Source: Gymnopilus junonius
Taxonomy: Eukaryota; Basidiomycota; Agaricomycetes; Agaricales; Galerinaceae
DNA: 64,000 bases
NCBI GenBank assembly: GCA_015501075.1
Contig: JADNYJ010000087.1
Location: 95,692 to 159,691 of the forward strand
Reading direction: 5' to 3'
Below are positions 37,101 to 51,375 of this stretch, piece after piece. Under the pieces are notes generated by a model, which saw only the letters and a list, made by a program, of their open reading frames with translations, had not been told where the DNA came from and made no database searches. How positions within the stretch are numbered: position 1 is the first letter of the stretch; each line of letters starts with the position of its first letter. Position numbers and translations under genes: made by a program.

Positions 37101-39042
37101 CCACCATAAGCACGCTCGAGCAAGTCGGGCATAACCAAATCAGATTCAAGCATGGCTAGAGAGCGCAGTGCTCCTTGAGCATAGCTCATGCTAACGGGAT
37201 CTTTGGCAAACATTGCCAAGAGAGCAGGCGTCTTAAGTGTGTTGACAAAAGCTCGCCTTATAGTAGGTGTAAGTCTTTGGGTCTGGGCAGCCATATTTAG
37301 TATGAAACAGGTATAATAAAAGCACTAGATAACTTACTACAGGAGTCTTACAAGTATCCAGCTCTTCTTCTTTCCAGCGCTTGGTAAATTCTGCACTGAG
37401 GCGTTGGATGAAGGTCGTCAACTGTTTTTACCAGGACAATCAGAGAAGCTAAAGACCGATTTGACAAAAGTATTACGGAAAGTGTCCATAATCCCGTGTT
37501 CGATGGGTGAAAGAAGGATTCCATGCTTGTGATTAAGCCATCCAACGAGTCCATTGCCTTTGAGCCGCCTACGTAACCACTTTGCTGTTGTAACCTTTCA
37601 TCCTTCCCGTTCTTATTCGTTTGTACTGGCTGACTTTCGCGTACGTCACCATCGAGGCTCATGGAGTATACGAGAATCCTTGCAAGCGCATCTGTACTCA
37701 GAACATTTAGAGAATGGCTTTTACGAAACTTTTTAAACTACCTACGAATTTTGCTAATGGTCTTCTTGATCTTGAGTCCGCTTCTGTCCAGAAGATCTGC
37801 GTGTTGAGAGGTATTCGAGCCACCCTAAAAATGATATAAACATCGGCAGACTCATTCATAAAATTATATTACACGCATCGCTCCAACCGGCACATCTGAA
37901 GGTAGTTAATAAGCAATTTATGGCAGGGAAAAAAAAGGAAACCATACTCATTGAGCCGAGACCCTTTCCCATAAGCAAATTCCATTCAGTCTGTTTCCAA
38001 ATTCCTACATCCTTCCAAGTAGCTCCACCCTCAAGCCCTGCATCTCCGGAAAAACCTGAAACATGTTCCTCTGATAGATCAGCGCAAAGCTCGATTAATC
38101 TGTCATCCATGACTGCAGAGTTGAATGCTTCCCAAATCTTGAATAAAGTGGGCAAATAAAGGTGTGTATGGGTCGGAGGCAAGAATGACGTCAAAACAGG
38201 GAGCATGGTCAAAAGGGTCTAAATAGAAGATGAGATAAAGAAGGTATGCCAGTTAAATGGGAAACAAACCTCTTTGGTCAAGATCGGGAGAAAGGTCTGA
38301 AGCATATTGGGTATCTCATCAGCTGGATAGTATCGCTTGCATTGCTCTGCAACATAAAGTAAAATGTTCACGAGATTTCTCCTGTGCTTGTTCAAAGAAT
38401 GAACATGACGAATCATAATTAAAACTTACGAAGAATCTTCTAGGCTGGACTTGGGCCACAACTCCCTCTGAAGAACGCGCCACAGTGGTTGCCACTGTAG
38501 CTGAAGATCGACAACCTCAAGTTTACGTTTGAGGCCAGCCTTGTTGGAGAGCAGTCGTGAAAGCATGTCTGCCCAACTGCGCAGAACCCGAGGTTCTACA
38601 CCGGGAAGGAGGCAAAGCTCATAGTATAAGTGAACAAGTTTAGCACGAGTAGCTTTCTCCATAGGATAACGCATCAACAGCCAGCTAAAAACTACATTAG
38701 ATGATTTATTCCTCGATGCCTCGCTGTAGAGCACAAGTACCATTGGAGCATCCCGTCCCATGTGCTAAGGACGAGCCAGTTCTTGGATCGGGCGCATATA
38801 TAAATCTTCTCCACAATATCTTCGAGACGAGACTGCATATCCTCAATTGATTCGCATTCGTATGGCAAGGAATCAAGATAGGTTTGCAAAGAGGCGCGCT
38901 GCTTATCATAAGCAGAAGGGTCGATGACTTCGCCAGGAGAGTCGACAACAGAAAATTCGTCGTCGTCCATGATTACGTGGTGGTCAATAGAGAAGTCTCT
39001 AAAGGACTGTGGAAATTGAAATCCGGTCAGAGATAAATCCAT
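31115..39042 (-). CDS. BLM10: proteasome activator Blm10/PA200
   Basis: Very large HEAT-repeat protein that caps the 20S proteasome. It is encoded in many short exons across about 8 kb. The N-terminal exon starts at 39042 (MDLSLTGFQFPQSFRDF; MDDDEFSVVDSPGEV). Family blocks follow: CARSKNWLVLSTWDGMLQWY, LLMRYPMEKATRAKLVHLYY, ELCLLPGVEPRVLRSWADML, KDVGIWKQTEWNLLMGKGL, RAFVNTLKTPALLAMFAKDP, and YYYDKINTGFLTWTKKI. The C-terminus DEDQLQSLSTMLVGTSY is completed by a 52-nt intron (31123-31174) and an 8-nt last exon (31115-31122) to end in YYA. YYA is the HbYX-type tail of yeast Blm10 and PA200 that docks in the 20S alpha-ring pocket. I saw no break, but not every splice was checked. It is divergent from the gene at 39318. 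Confidence 0.93.
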
Positions 39043-39317
39043 GAAAGGGAGTGCGGGTAAGTGCTGATGTGTAAAGATATGGAAGAGGGAGGTACTAACA
39101 TCTCACTCGTTTTATTGGAGTTTGTCCAGGGATGACGCGTCGTTTCCAAGTATAGATGATATATCAATTCGTGTAAGATTATGCAGAGACGCGCAAGCAC
39201 CTTGATAGAATTGTGAACTTGAAGACAGCAGACGCGTGTCCATCTTTAGGAGCACGTGGCCTCGATCGGCATTTCGAGCCGGTCCGTCTCCCGCTTCACT
39301 CCTTTCCGTTTGTAGAC
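39043..39317. promoter_or_regulatory. shared divergent promoter, BLM10 / chalcone-isomerase-like gene
   Basis: 275 bp between two divergent start codons must carry both promoters. No motif is claimed. Confidence 0.45.
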
Positions 39318-40359
39318 ATGTCCTTTTCCATCGTGAAATGCGCTCGAGCACTTGGTCGACCCTCCGTGCGGTGCCTTTCTACCTCTGCACCTCGTCCTTC
39401 GCGTAGTGTATATCGCAAGCTAGCTTTAGGAACGATTGTCGGCGTTGCAGCTGGTCTGGCTTTCGCACCCAACCGAGTCTATCTTGACAGCCAGCCCCAG
39501 GAAGCGACCGTCCAAGATAATGCCGCCGAAGATTTGCTAGGTCAGTGCTTTGCTTCCATTGATTATGGCCCTTGTACATTATACTCTCCCAACAGTCGAC
39601 CCAGCAACGTCCATCCCTTTTCCGAAAGTTATGCGGGTACCTTCTAAGGTGATGATTCCTCCATTGACCCTTGTTGGTGTCGGTGTTAGAACTGTCTCTT
39701 TCTTGGGGGTGAAAGTATACTCTGTGGCATTTTATGCCGATTTGAATGACCCTAATCTCAAGGTAGGTGTAAAATCAGGCGTGTTAAAACATTTTGTCAA
39801 CTTTTTTTTTGATGACTTAGATTTCATTGGAGATGCCACCAGAGGAAAAGGTGGTTCATATTATCCGAAATACATCCTGTGTGATTAGAATTGGTGCATT
39901 CTTCTCTGAACTCTCCTATACTTTCCCTTACATTTAAAAATAGTCCCCACACGCTCAACTTCTTATACTCACCTCCGAGACGCATTCATGCGCGCTCTTC
40001 AAGCGCGCTTGTCTCGAAGCATACAAGACGGAGCCATAACTGAAGAGACTGCCCAAGCAGCAGCTTCACCGCTGAGGACGCTAAAGGGACTTTTTCCTAA
40101 TTCTCCCTTAGCTAAGCACACACCCTTGGATATCTTTTTGGCCGCTCCAATTGCAGGCCGGCCTCGACCCTTGGTTTTTAGGGACCTGGGTTCTATCGAG
40201 AACGATTGGGTAGCAACTGAATTCGTTTTGAATTACTTTGGACCTGAAGCACCTAGCCCTGCCGTGCGTTGCTTTTTCTTCATTCTGGGGTATACTTGAC
40301 AGTAATTCGCACAGTTAAAGAATTCTGTCTACTCCTTCTTGAAATTATTTAAGAAGTGA
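39318..40359 (+). CDS. mitochondrial chalcone isomerase-fold protein (Aim18/Aim46-like)
   Basis: The start at 39318 gives a mitochondrial-type presequence (MSFSIVKCARALGRPSVRCL; Ser/Arg-rich) and a hydrophobic segment LALGTIVGVAAGLAFAP, probably an inner-membrane anchor. The chalcone-isomerase-like domain follows: VDPATSIPFPKVMRVPSK, LTLVGVGVRTVSFLGVKVYS, VAFYADLNDP, an intron near 39762-39820, then ISLEMPPEEKVVHIIR. A later exon encodes HLRDAFMRALQARLSRS and PLDIFLAAP, and the last short exon, after an intron near 40263-40315, gives LKNSVYSFLKLFKK with the stop at 40359. In yeast the homologous fold is mitochondrial, binds heme in vitro and lacks chalcone isomerase activity. No plant-like reaction should be assumed. 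Confidence 0.82.
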
Positions 40360-40764
40360 AGCCTACCCATAAATAAAGATGAGAGCTGCATATCTGCTTT
40401 AATATACTTGGTGCAATCTGAGGACCTATTTTTGACTCATCCCGCCTCTTGTTAATTATAACCTTTCCCATTTGCTGGGAGAGGCGAAGGTGTGAAAGCG
40501 TCTTTTCCGTTCCCAAGATAGATGTGCTAAAGAAAAGTTTTCCCGCAATGGCTCTTGCGCAATATCCTTCTCCCTGAAGTATTAAAATGCTGACCTTATG
40601 CACTACTCATGGTATGTCAAATGACAGCATCGTTGGAAGTCCTTGCCTCCTTGCCTCACGTGTCCATTGAAGTTGTTCCTTCATATATAAGGGGTGTGGG
40701 AGGGATATAGACAATCCTGTAACCTTTATCGCTGCATTGCTCAAGTCATCTGCTGCGAGCCCGG
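40360..40764. other. intergenic, no recognised gene
   Basis: About 400 bp, 3' UTR of the upstream gene and promoter of the dioxygenase gene. Nothing else seen. Confidence 0.5.
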
Positions 40765-41932
40765 ATGCCTAAACAATTTGAATATCTGAGCCGTGCGTAA
40801 ATTTCTGCTCATTGCACCATTTTCTTACCTGAGATATTGAACAGCTGAACACGTTGATTTCTTCCTTGATAACGGTTATATTGTTATCAAGAATGCATTC
40901 ACGAAAGAAAGATCAGCGGAATGGACCAAAGATGTCTGGGTTCGCCTGGGCATTGATCCCCATGACAAGTCTACTTGGGAAAGTGAACGCATCCATATGC
41001 CCTGGTTCTATAGGGAAACTATCGCGACGTTCGCCCCCAACGTAAGGAATATTACTCTCCACGCCCAAATTGAATATGCAGTTGAACATATACTTTGAGC
41101 AGGCTTGGGCAGCGATGAAAGATTTACTTGGGGGTGAGGAGAGGATAAATGAAGAAGCTTCACAATGGGGTGACTCCTTCATTGTAAATCTGGGGACTGA
41201 ACACTGGGAGAATACAGAACCTCTTCCTCCGCAAGAACTCGATAATTGGCACGTTGATGGCGATTTCTTCGTAAGTTGGCTATGCACACGGAGGTTTTCA
41301 ACGTTGGAAACTAAGTTACGTCGCAGGTTCACTATCTTGATTCCCCAGAACAAGCACTGTTGGTGATTCCAATCTTTTCAGACATCAAGCCAATGGGCGG
41401 GGGAACCATGACCTGCCCCGAAGGTATCGAACTTATAGCCAGATACCTTGCTGCCCATCCAGAAGGAGTTCTTCCAACTGGACTTTCATTCACGCCTTCG
41501 ACTAGTACATATGAAAAGAATGAGGACCACCCAGACTATTGGTCTCATCTAAAAGAAATCAAGAGGTGTAAGCAATTCGTTGAAATGACGGGCGAGATTG
41601 GAGACGTCGTTCTGATGCACCCGCTGATGCTCCACTCCGCGTCCAAAAATCATTTACGAATTCCGAGGATAATCACTAACCCACCTGTGTCGTTGAAAGA
41701 GCCTTTCAATTTCGATCGAGAAGATCCGTCTGAATACAGTCTAGTAGAGAGGAAAACGCTCAAGGCCCTCGGCGTTCAGAGACTCCCCTTCAAGATCACC
41801 ACTGAAAGAAGGAGAATCGTACCTGCCCGTGTGTTACGACAGCAGAAGATGATGGAGGAGGAAAAGAAGAGGCTGGCAGCACTGAGCGAGAAGGAGAGAG
41901 GGGGAGGATATAACGCAGTGATGGTTAAATGA
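40765..41932 (+). CDS. phytanoyl-CoA dioxygenase-like Fe(II)/2-oxoglutarate oxygenase
   Basis: Short exon 1 from the ATG at 40765 (MPKQFEYLS) joins, across an intron ending CAG near 40841, to PEHVDFFLDNGYIVIKNAFT, the usual opening of PhyH-family proteins. Further exons give WYSWERIH-like sequence (ESERIHMPWFYRE), AWAAMKDLLGGEERI, then DNWHVDGDFF with the metal-binding HxD pair. After an intron, GGGTMTCPEGIELIARYL and VVLMHPLMLHSASKNHLRIP follow, with the distal His and the Arg expected to bind 2-oxoglutarate. The C-terminal 60 residues are charged and helical. Metal and cosubstrate residues are present, so it is probably active. The substrate is unknown; in fungi members act on lipids or in secondary metabolism. 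Confidence 0.82.
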
Positions 41933-42268
41933 CAGTAACAGCTCTTTCCAGGTTCTGTACTTATTAAGTATGCATGTTGGAACATCAATTGTGAAGCAGA
42001 GAATTTGACCGACGTTGGGAAGGTCACCGTAGGTGGCCTATTAGTATTTGCTCCAATTTCGTTGATCCGGGCTTCGATCGCGATGCTCCGAATGTCACGT
42101 GATATACGCGACGAGATCTTTGTTGATCAAAGCGCGTTCCTAAACTTTAAAAGGCCATTTGTTGACAGCCCCCTTTTATTTCGTTCTTGTCTCCCAACCA
42201 CTATCTCCGACATCAAGACCGAGCGACCACAAGAGTTCTAATCGAAGACAGTCACCTGAACCTTAACA

Positions 42269-42838
<570 letters not shown>

Positions 42839-43170
42839 TTATCTTTCAGATTCAAATATGCCCCTAGTATTTCTCGTCGTCTATGGTTTATTTGTTGTGT
42901 TTCCATCTGTACCCGTAGTGACCCAAGTAATGAGTATAAATTATGGGATTTTATGCACATAATCATAATACTTTCAGTGTTCACTGTCCAATATACCAGA
43001 GTGAGAAAACTGGTTGAGCAAGTGAAAGGATTCCGATTTGGTCAAAGGAATTAGCTCGGCGCGCCCGGCATGACATTGACTGTCCAGCGTACGCGTTATT
43101 TGACCATGTTTTCATCTGAAGGCCAAATGAGAGTTCCCAGATTTGCAGGCTCTTATACACCACCATCAGT
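42839..43170. other. intergenic
   Basis: H3 3' UTR and TIM21 promoter. No further feature seen. Confidence 0.5.
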
Positions 43171-44476
43171 ATGAACGGCTTGCGTCTTTGGACACAGACG
43201 CGATCTTATAAATTTCGCTCCTCATCTGTATGCATCTCCGCACGTACACGACGGAAATATGTCACTCACCACAATATGGACTTCGGAGAAAAATCACAGC
43301 TTCTGAGGGAGTCAGAAGCTAGACATGACACCGAACCAAAACATGATCATGTTGGACCCTTTCAGCTTGGACTATCTCAGTCTACACTTCGTAAACAAGA
43401 GAAAATTCCGAAATGGTCTGAATTGAGCACAGGGGGAAAAGGTTTGTCGTTGTCTCGTCTCGTTTTCTTTTCTGCATTAATTCATCGCTATAAGTGGTCC
43501 GTACAACTGCGCGAACTTCCAACTTGGCCGTTATCCTCTTTGGTGCAGGACTATCGGCGCTACTCGTCTACTCTCTCACATCTGAGCTCTTTTCTAAAAA
43601 CTCTCCAACTGTCCTCTATGGGGACGCTTGCGAACGAATAAAGCAGTCCAGTCGAGTTCGTATCGTTTGGATATTCACATTCCCCGGTTTACCTCTAATA
43701 TAGATTGCGAAATACTTGAATGGCCCCTTGACATTCCATAACAACCCTCCTTCTTCCATGCGCCCCCGTCACCGCAACAGACATGTCACCTCTCGAGTCA
43801 TGGTTGATCCTTACGGGAACGAGCATATGATCATGACGTTTTACGTTCAGGGCCATCCAGAAGGAGAACCCACCACATCCTCAGAAGGGTCATACTTTGA
43901 AAAGGTCTCCAATTGGGCACACGCTAAAGGCGATGCTCTGTCAGATCTATCTTTTGATGAATTCGTGGAGTGGTCAGAACAAACTGGGCGGAACTTGTGG
44001 GACAAGTCAGTTCGTGCTTTTAAATATCTGTCAGGATCACCGCTGCCCCCACCAGCTATTCCGGAACTTCCTTCTGCTGAAGTGCAAGATCACGGGAAGA
44101 AAGAAGAATCCAGTGCATGGAACTTCGCCGGGATATTCTCCTCTCTAAAAGGATCTAAAAACCCGAATGGAGAAATATCCTCCACACATTCGGGAACACA
44201 TTATACTGAAGGTGAAGTACACGCCGATCTCATAAAGGTAAACCAGCTTTGAAAAAAAGGTCATAGCTAGTGTCTGATTTCTTGACAGAATCCCGATGGA
44301 TATTTCGTCTTCCGCTATCTTCTCGTCGATATTCCAAGTGCGTCTACTCTCATTCAATCTCAATGTCGTGTTTATAAAAGTACCTAGGTTCAAGGCACCA
44401 AAATCCTACTCGAGTGTTTGTGGAGCGACAGCCGGGGGTTCGTGAAAACGAGCCAGTGATGAGATGGATGTCATGA
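43171..44476 (+). CDS. TIM21: mitochondrial import subunit Tim21
   Basis: Inner-membrane subunit of the TIM23 presequence translocase that contacts Tom22. The start at 43171 gives an Arg/Ser-rich presequence (MNGLRLWTQTRSYKFRSSS). A Gln/Glu-rich matrix segment ends STGGK, then an intron near 43441-43495. A single membrane span LAVILFGAGLSALLVYSL is followed by NSPTVLYGDACERIKQSSR, the conserved Tim21 YG-x2-C-x2-I motif. The intermembrane-space domain continues IAKYLNGPLTFHNNPPSSMR, GNEHMIMTFYVQG, GEVHADLIK, and after an intron NPDGYFVFRYLLVDIP. An extra acidic Ser/Pro-rich stretch of about 90 residues lies between VQGHPEGE and GEVHADL, longer than in yeast Tim21. The last exon ends at 44476. 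Confidence 0.92.
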
Positions 44477-44589
44477 TTTAAGTACTTGTAACATATAATA
44501 GGTCCTATTTATTGCGAAAGGCCATCGAATACTGTAAAGTACGATGTGAATTATCCGTTGAAAGTAAAAAGATGTTGTGGATATAAAGT

Positions 44590-45153
44590 CTACTCTCCGA
44601 ACAGTTTCTGGACGCGCTTCAGTATGGAATCCTTTGATGGGTCTGAGAATCTAGTTAGCCGTATGGTCAACCGTTATTTCGAGGCCACGAACCGTAAGGG
44701 TGATCCTTGGACGGTATTTCAAGCAACGCAGGAAATGCTTGTTGGTACTTGTCGACCGTAGGCCGGATCTTCTCCGCAATCTGAAGACTGCCGTCAGCAA
44801 GCCTTTTGCATAGGACTACAGGTTAGAGTACATGTTGGTTTATGAGCAGGATAGCGATATCCTTGCGCTCCGTGAATTCTTGAAACGCGCCCTCAATGGT
44901 TGCTATCTGCGTCTCTGCAACCATATTAGCACAAAAATTAATTAAAAAGGTCAAAATTTACTAGAGTCGACGACAAGGAAGTTCTTCTTCTGTTGTTCGT
45001 TAATATGGCCTATGCCTGCCAACAGAAGGCCAGTGATTGAATCCTAGAAAACAAATTATGAGCGAGGGACTGGAGAATGAGTCAAAAGAAAGAGAACAGT
45101 ACCTCGTCTCCAATGACTGCAATTAAATTGCGGTCCTTGAATGAGGTGGTCAT
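44590..45153 (-). CDS. VMA7: V-type ATPase subunit F
   Basis: Central-stalk subunit of the V1 sector. Four exons are evident. The start at 45153 gives [17 protein letters not shown]; then [20 protein letters not shown] and NFLVVDS; then [20 protein letters not shown] with [27 protein letters not shown] and EIPSKDHPY; and, after a 50-nt intron, [17 protein letters not shown] with the stop at 44590. The order and length (about 120 residues) match the eukaryotic family throughout. It is convergent with TIM21 and divergent from ECD/SGT1. Confidence 0.95.
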
Positions 45154-45271
45154 GTTCAGCAGATGCAGTCGAGAGTGACGTTCCGGGTTGTTGCCGTATT
45201 TGGCAGTAAAGGATGTCTGAGCTTTTGAGCTTGGAAAGCTCTTTCTTCTTCCGAACTTCACCATTCTCGCA
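45154..45271. promoter_or_regulatory. shared divergent promoter, VMA7 / ECD
   Basis: Only 118 bp lie between the two start codons. Such a short gap implies overlapping 5' UTRs or promoters. Confidence 0.5.
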
Positions 45272-48276
<3,005 letters not shown>

Positions 48277-49166
48277 CGTTGATGTTATAGTCGACTAGGA
48301 TTAATTCTAAGTAGTTCATAATTAACACTTACAAGTTACTTTCTGCTATATTTTCTCTTAGGCAAACATTTGTCAATCACGTTCGCTCGGCGCCATCATC
48401 TAATTAAGGGTTCCTTCGGCAACCAAATCAGCTGAGTTGAGTTACGCTAACTGGAGTTATTCCATCACGAACTTACTTTGAAAGGTAGGTTGCCCTTTGA
48501 TCCCAAACAAAGGCAAATGTAACGATTCTCCCCGACACGTCACTTCACCTTGACAGCTCAGCGTCGCTGTTGGGAGGCCGAGCTCATTGCCAGCAACAGT
48601 GAGCTTAGTATCTTGGTCATTTTGACAATAGACTGAGCGCATTTTTTAAAGTTTGTATTGAATATATATTAAGCAGCACTACACATTTGACTTGCTGATC
48701 TGTACATTAGAAAAAGATCTATCTACTCTTCTTGTAATGTCGGGAGAGGCGGGAGACGATGAGGAAGCACCTTTGTGCGTTGGCAGTTCTTGATGGGCAA
48801 GTGTGCAATGTTCACATGGCGAATAGTCACATCGTGACCATCTTGACTAAGCGCTCCGAACTCACGCCAAACTCAACTCAACCTCAACTCCGCGATGGGC
48901 TGCTGAGGTACGATGCCAAGCTCATCTAAGGATAAGATAACGAGCGTCAGAACCAGATTTATCCTACCTGTAATCACATCCACAAATAAGAATATATCCT
49001 CCCCACAAAGGGCCTCTTTCCCTTATCGCTTGAGATCTGGTTCTGACACAGGAAAAAGGCTTTCTCAATCTCCTTCAAGCTTTTTCACATTTTACATCTC
49101 ATCAGATCCTTTTCACATCCTCACCTCACATTCTTGTCCTTTATTCCGAGCTTTTTACTTACAAAG
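48277..49166. other. intergenic, no recognised gene
   Basis: About 890 bp. A minus-strand open frame at 48457-48642 (61 codons, three cysteines) may be chance. The right part (48900-49166) is pyrimidine-rich and probably the leader of the next open frame. Confidence 0.4.
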
Positions 49167-49670
49167 ATGGCCCCGGATCCCATCCCCAACAACACCACTG
49201 CCACCGCAGTGGGTCCAGGCCCTACTACTGCCATGCAGGCCCGGGTACCAAAGACTCACACCACCCCTACACTTATCGCACTTCTGAAGTCTTTACCTCT
49301 CCCGGCCATCCTAAAAAAGAACAAACAGATTGAAGCCGAAAACGAGGCCAGATCTCTCAAAACATTAAATCACGAGCTCGATCCCACCACCTATCCGGAC
49401 TCTGGCTCCGAGAACGCGTCTTTGATCACGATCGATCCGAAAGACATGGCCCGACTAAAGATCACGTCCTTTTTCTTAACCGTTAAGGACCTTGTTTACA
49501 ACAGCTTGGCTATGCAGCTGGTGGACGAAGAGTTGCTTGAGAGAGAAGATAAGAAGAGGAAAGGTGTTGTTATATACGCGCCTCCAACCAACTCCAATCT
49601 CCGACTATACGAACTCCGACCTCATGATCCCCTCGAAGTACTACAAGTCCCGGAACATGTAGACACTTAG
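49167..49670 (+). pseudogene. hypothetical ORF cut by the 5' LTR
   Basis: From the ATG at 49167 (MAPDPIPNNTTATAVGPGP) the frame runs about 134 codons to the LTR edge at 49567, then continues by chance inside the LTR to a stop at 49670. The host part has ALLKSLPLPAILKKNKQIEA, a Pro/Thr-rich start and a charged helical end (LLEREDKKRKG). No family is identified, though small ORFs of this style are common in mushroom repeat regions. The C-terminal 34 codons are retrotransposon LTR, so the original protein is truncated or fused. Confidence 0.55.
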
Positions 49671-50042
49671 ATTACACGTAGCTAGTCAACTCCGAGTAGC
49701 GCAGAGTAACTTACACGTCTGCCTGCTCACTAGTACACGTACGGTCTCCGCTTAGTTTCCTCCGTAGTATAAAAACCTTAGAACTATTATTAGGTACCTT
49801 AGTTCGTATATTGTTCGTTAATCAATCCACGCTCTCTACTCCGCTCTCTCGTTCTGATCCGACTCCGAAATTCGAGACAACGTCCAGACAACGGAGCGCA
49901 ACACACACGTTGAAGCTGAAGTCTCAACCCTACGTCTACATACGTTATGCTAAGACCAACTCCGACACCGACGTACTCCGACGTAGCTCCGATGTGGATC
50001 TCCTCTGCCTACTCCGCCCTTCCTTTCGTCGAGAACTTAACA
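49568..50042 (+). repeat. 5' LTR
   Basis: 475 bp, starting TGTTATATAC and ending GAACTTAACA. A TATA box TATAAAAA lies at 49768-49775, so transcription should begin near 49800. It differs from the 3' LTR at 10 substitutions and one single-base indel, counted by eye. Confidence 0.95.
49768..49775 (+). promoter_or_regulatory. LTR TATA box
   Basis: TATAAAAA within the 5' LTR, about 32 bp before the predicted RNA start at 49800-49801. Confidence 0.7.
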
Positions 50043-50044
50043 GT

Positions 50045-50055
50045 ATATATGAACT
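50045..50055 (+). other. primer-binding site of self-priming (Tf1) type
   Basis: ATATATGAACT lies two bases after the 5' LTR. It pairs with AGTTCGTATAT at 49801-49811, the predicted 5' end of the transcript, over 11 bp with one G-U wobble. I saw no tRNA-type site here. In Tf1 the first 11 bases of the mRNA prime reverse transcription in this way. Confidence 0.65.
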
Positions 50056-50079
50056 CATACCGCTTCTGGACTCCCGACT

Positions 50080-51375
50080 ATGCCCACCACAACATCCCAT
50101 ACTACTGCCAACTCCCGTGCAGCTGGACAAAATGAATCCCACACTATTGTGATTCAGAATGTCAGAGACTACCCTGACCGTCCGAACACACAACCTCTGT
50201 CCAGCCTCAGCACTCTGACTCCCCTACCCTCGGGACCTTCATCAACGAGACAACCCAGTCCCAACCCGTTGCCACCTCCTGCTCCTGGTTCCCCTGGTGG
50301 TGAACCCGACCCCGATGATGATGGCGACGATTTTGACCCCCACCACTCCGATCACTCCGATCACTCCGATCACAACTCTGACCACGACCCCACTCCGAAT
50401 CTCGCTGAAGCCATGATGCTCATGACAAAAGAGCTCAGGCGTCGCGATAGCCCTAAGGTTACCAAGACCAAAGCCCACGAGCCCGACACCTTCGATGGCT
50501 CCGACACCCGGAAACTCAACAGTTTTATTTTACAGTGTAACCTTTACTTCCGAAACAACTGCGCCTACACTGCCGATGAAGACAAGGTCACGTTTGCCCT
50601 CTCCTATCTTCGCGGCCTTGCGATGGAATTTTTTGAGCCCGCAATACTGGACTCAACAACTATTGAACCGTGGATGGACAACTGGCAAGCCTTTATCAGC
50701 GTGCTGAAGTCCGAATTTGGTCCGTTCGATCTGACCTCCGACGCCGCTGTAGCCCTCGAAAACTTGAAGATGCCTGAAAACCAAAGGATCATCAAGTACA
50801 ACATGGAATTCAAGTGCTTGTCTATTCGCTCGTGCTGGGACAGCATCGCTCTCCGACACCGCTACTACTCCGGTCTGGCGGAACGCATCAAGAATGTTAT
50901 GGCTAGCCGTGGCAAGCCACAAACTCTCGAAGACCTTCGAGAGCTCGCCCAGGATATCGACACTCATTACTGGGAACGCGTCCGCGAGAAGCCACGACAG
51001 GACAAGAATGCGCAAAGGTCCTCCGACAAACCGTCCGATCGTACCTCCGACAAGTCCTCCGACAAACGTTCAAACCACAACCACGGCAATAACAACAACA
51101 ACAATAAGTCCTCGCAATCCTCTTCCTACCGCAAGAACAACTCGGGCAACTCCTCCGGCTCGAAAACCTCCGACTCCATCTCCGACAAACTTGGCAAGGA
51201 TGGCAAACTGACCGCCGAAGAACGCAAATGCCGCTTCGACAACAATCTCTGTCTCTTCTGTGGGTCGCTTGGACACCGAGCTAGCGAGTGTCCGAAGTCC
51301 ACTTCCTCCGCCTCCAAGGCAAAAGCACGCACCGCCAAAGTTTCGAATCCCAGCACCGAGGATTCAAAAAAATAG
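50080..51375 (+). CDS. gag: retrotransposon Gag
   Basis: Structural capsid protein of 431 residues. The start at 50080 gives MPTTTSHTTANSRAAGQ. A Pro/Ser-rich region and an acidic Asp/His repeat (HSDHSDHSDH, from a tandem 9-bp DNA repeat) precede the capsid-like core FDGSDTRKLNSFILQCNLYF, FALSYLRGLAMEFFEP and WQAFISVLKSEFGPFD. A Ser/Asp/Asn-rich linker leads to the zinc knuckle CLFCGSLGHRASEC (C-x2-C-x4-H-x4-C). The frame ends at a TAG at 51373-51375 directly after a run of seven A. Pol is in the -1 frame. The reading is intact. Confidence 0.93.
   Translation: MPTTTSHTTANSRAAGQNESHTIVIQNVRDYPDRPNTQPLSSLSTLTPLPSGPSSTRQPSPNPLPPPAPGSPGGEPDPDDDGDDFDPHHSDHSDHSDHNSDHDPTPNLAEAMMLMTKELRRRDSPKVTKTKAHEPDTFDGSDTRKLNSFILQCNLYFRNNCAYTADEDKVTFALSYLRGLAMEFFEPAILDSTTIEPWMDNWQAFISVLKSEFGPFDLTSDAAVALENLKMPENQRIIKYNMEFKCLSIRSCWDSIALRHRYYSGLAERIKNVMASRGKPQTLEDLRELAQDIDTHYWERVREKPRQDKNAQRSSDKPSDRTSDKSSDKRSNHNHGNNNNNNKSSQSSSYRKNNSGNSSGSKTSDSISDKLGKDGKLTAEERKCRFDNNLCLFCGSLGHRASECPKSTSSASKAKARTAKVSNPSTEDSKK
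50346..50372 (+). repeat. tandem CACTCCGAT repeat in gag
   Basis: Three copies of a 9-bp unit coding His-Ser-Asp; a fourth is degenerate. Confidence 0.75.
51366..51372 (+). promoter_or_regulatory. gag-pol -1 frameshift slippery site
   Basis: A AAA AAA in the gag frame, immediately followed by the gag stop TAG. It matches X XXY YYZ. A -1 slip changes EDSKK-stop to KK-IVSGPHPF and enters the pol frame. A downstream stimulatory fold was not established. Confidence 0.65.

Noticed and set aside
50043..50070. tRNA-primed PBS
   Set aside because: No convincing complement to an initiator-Met or other tRNA 3' end was recognised; the self-priming match is better.
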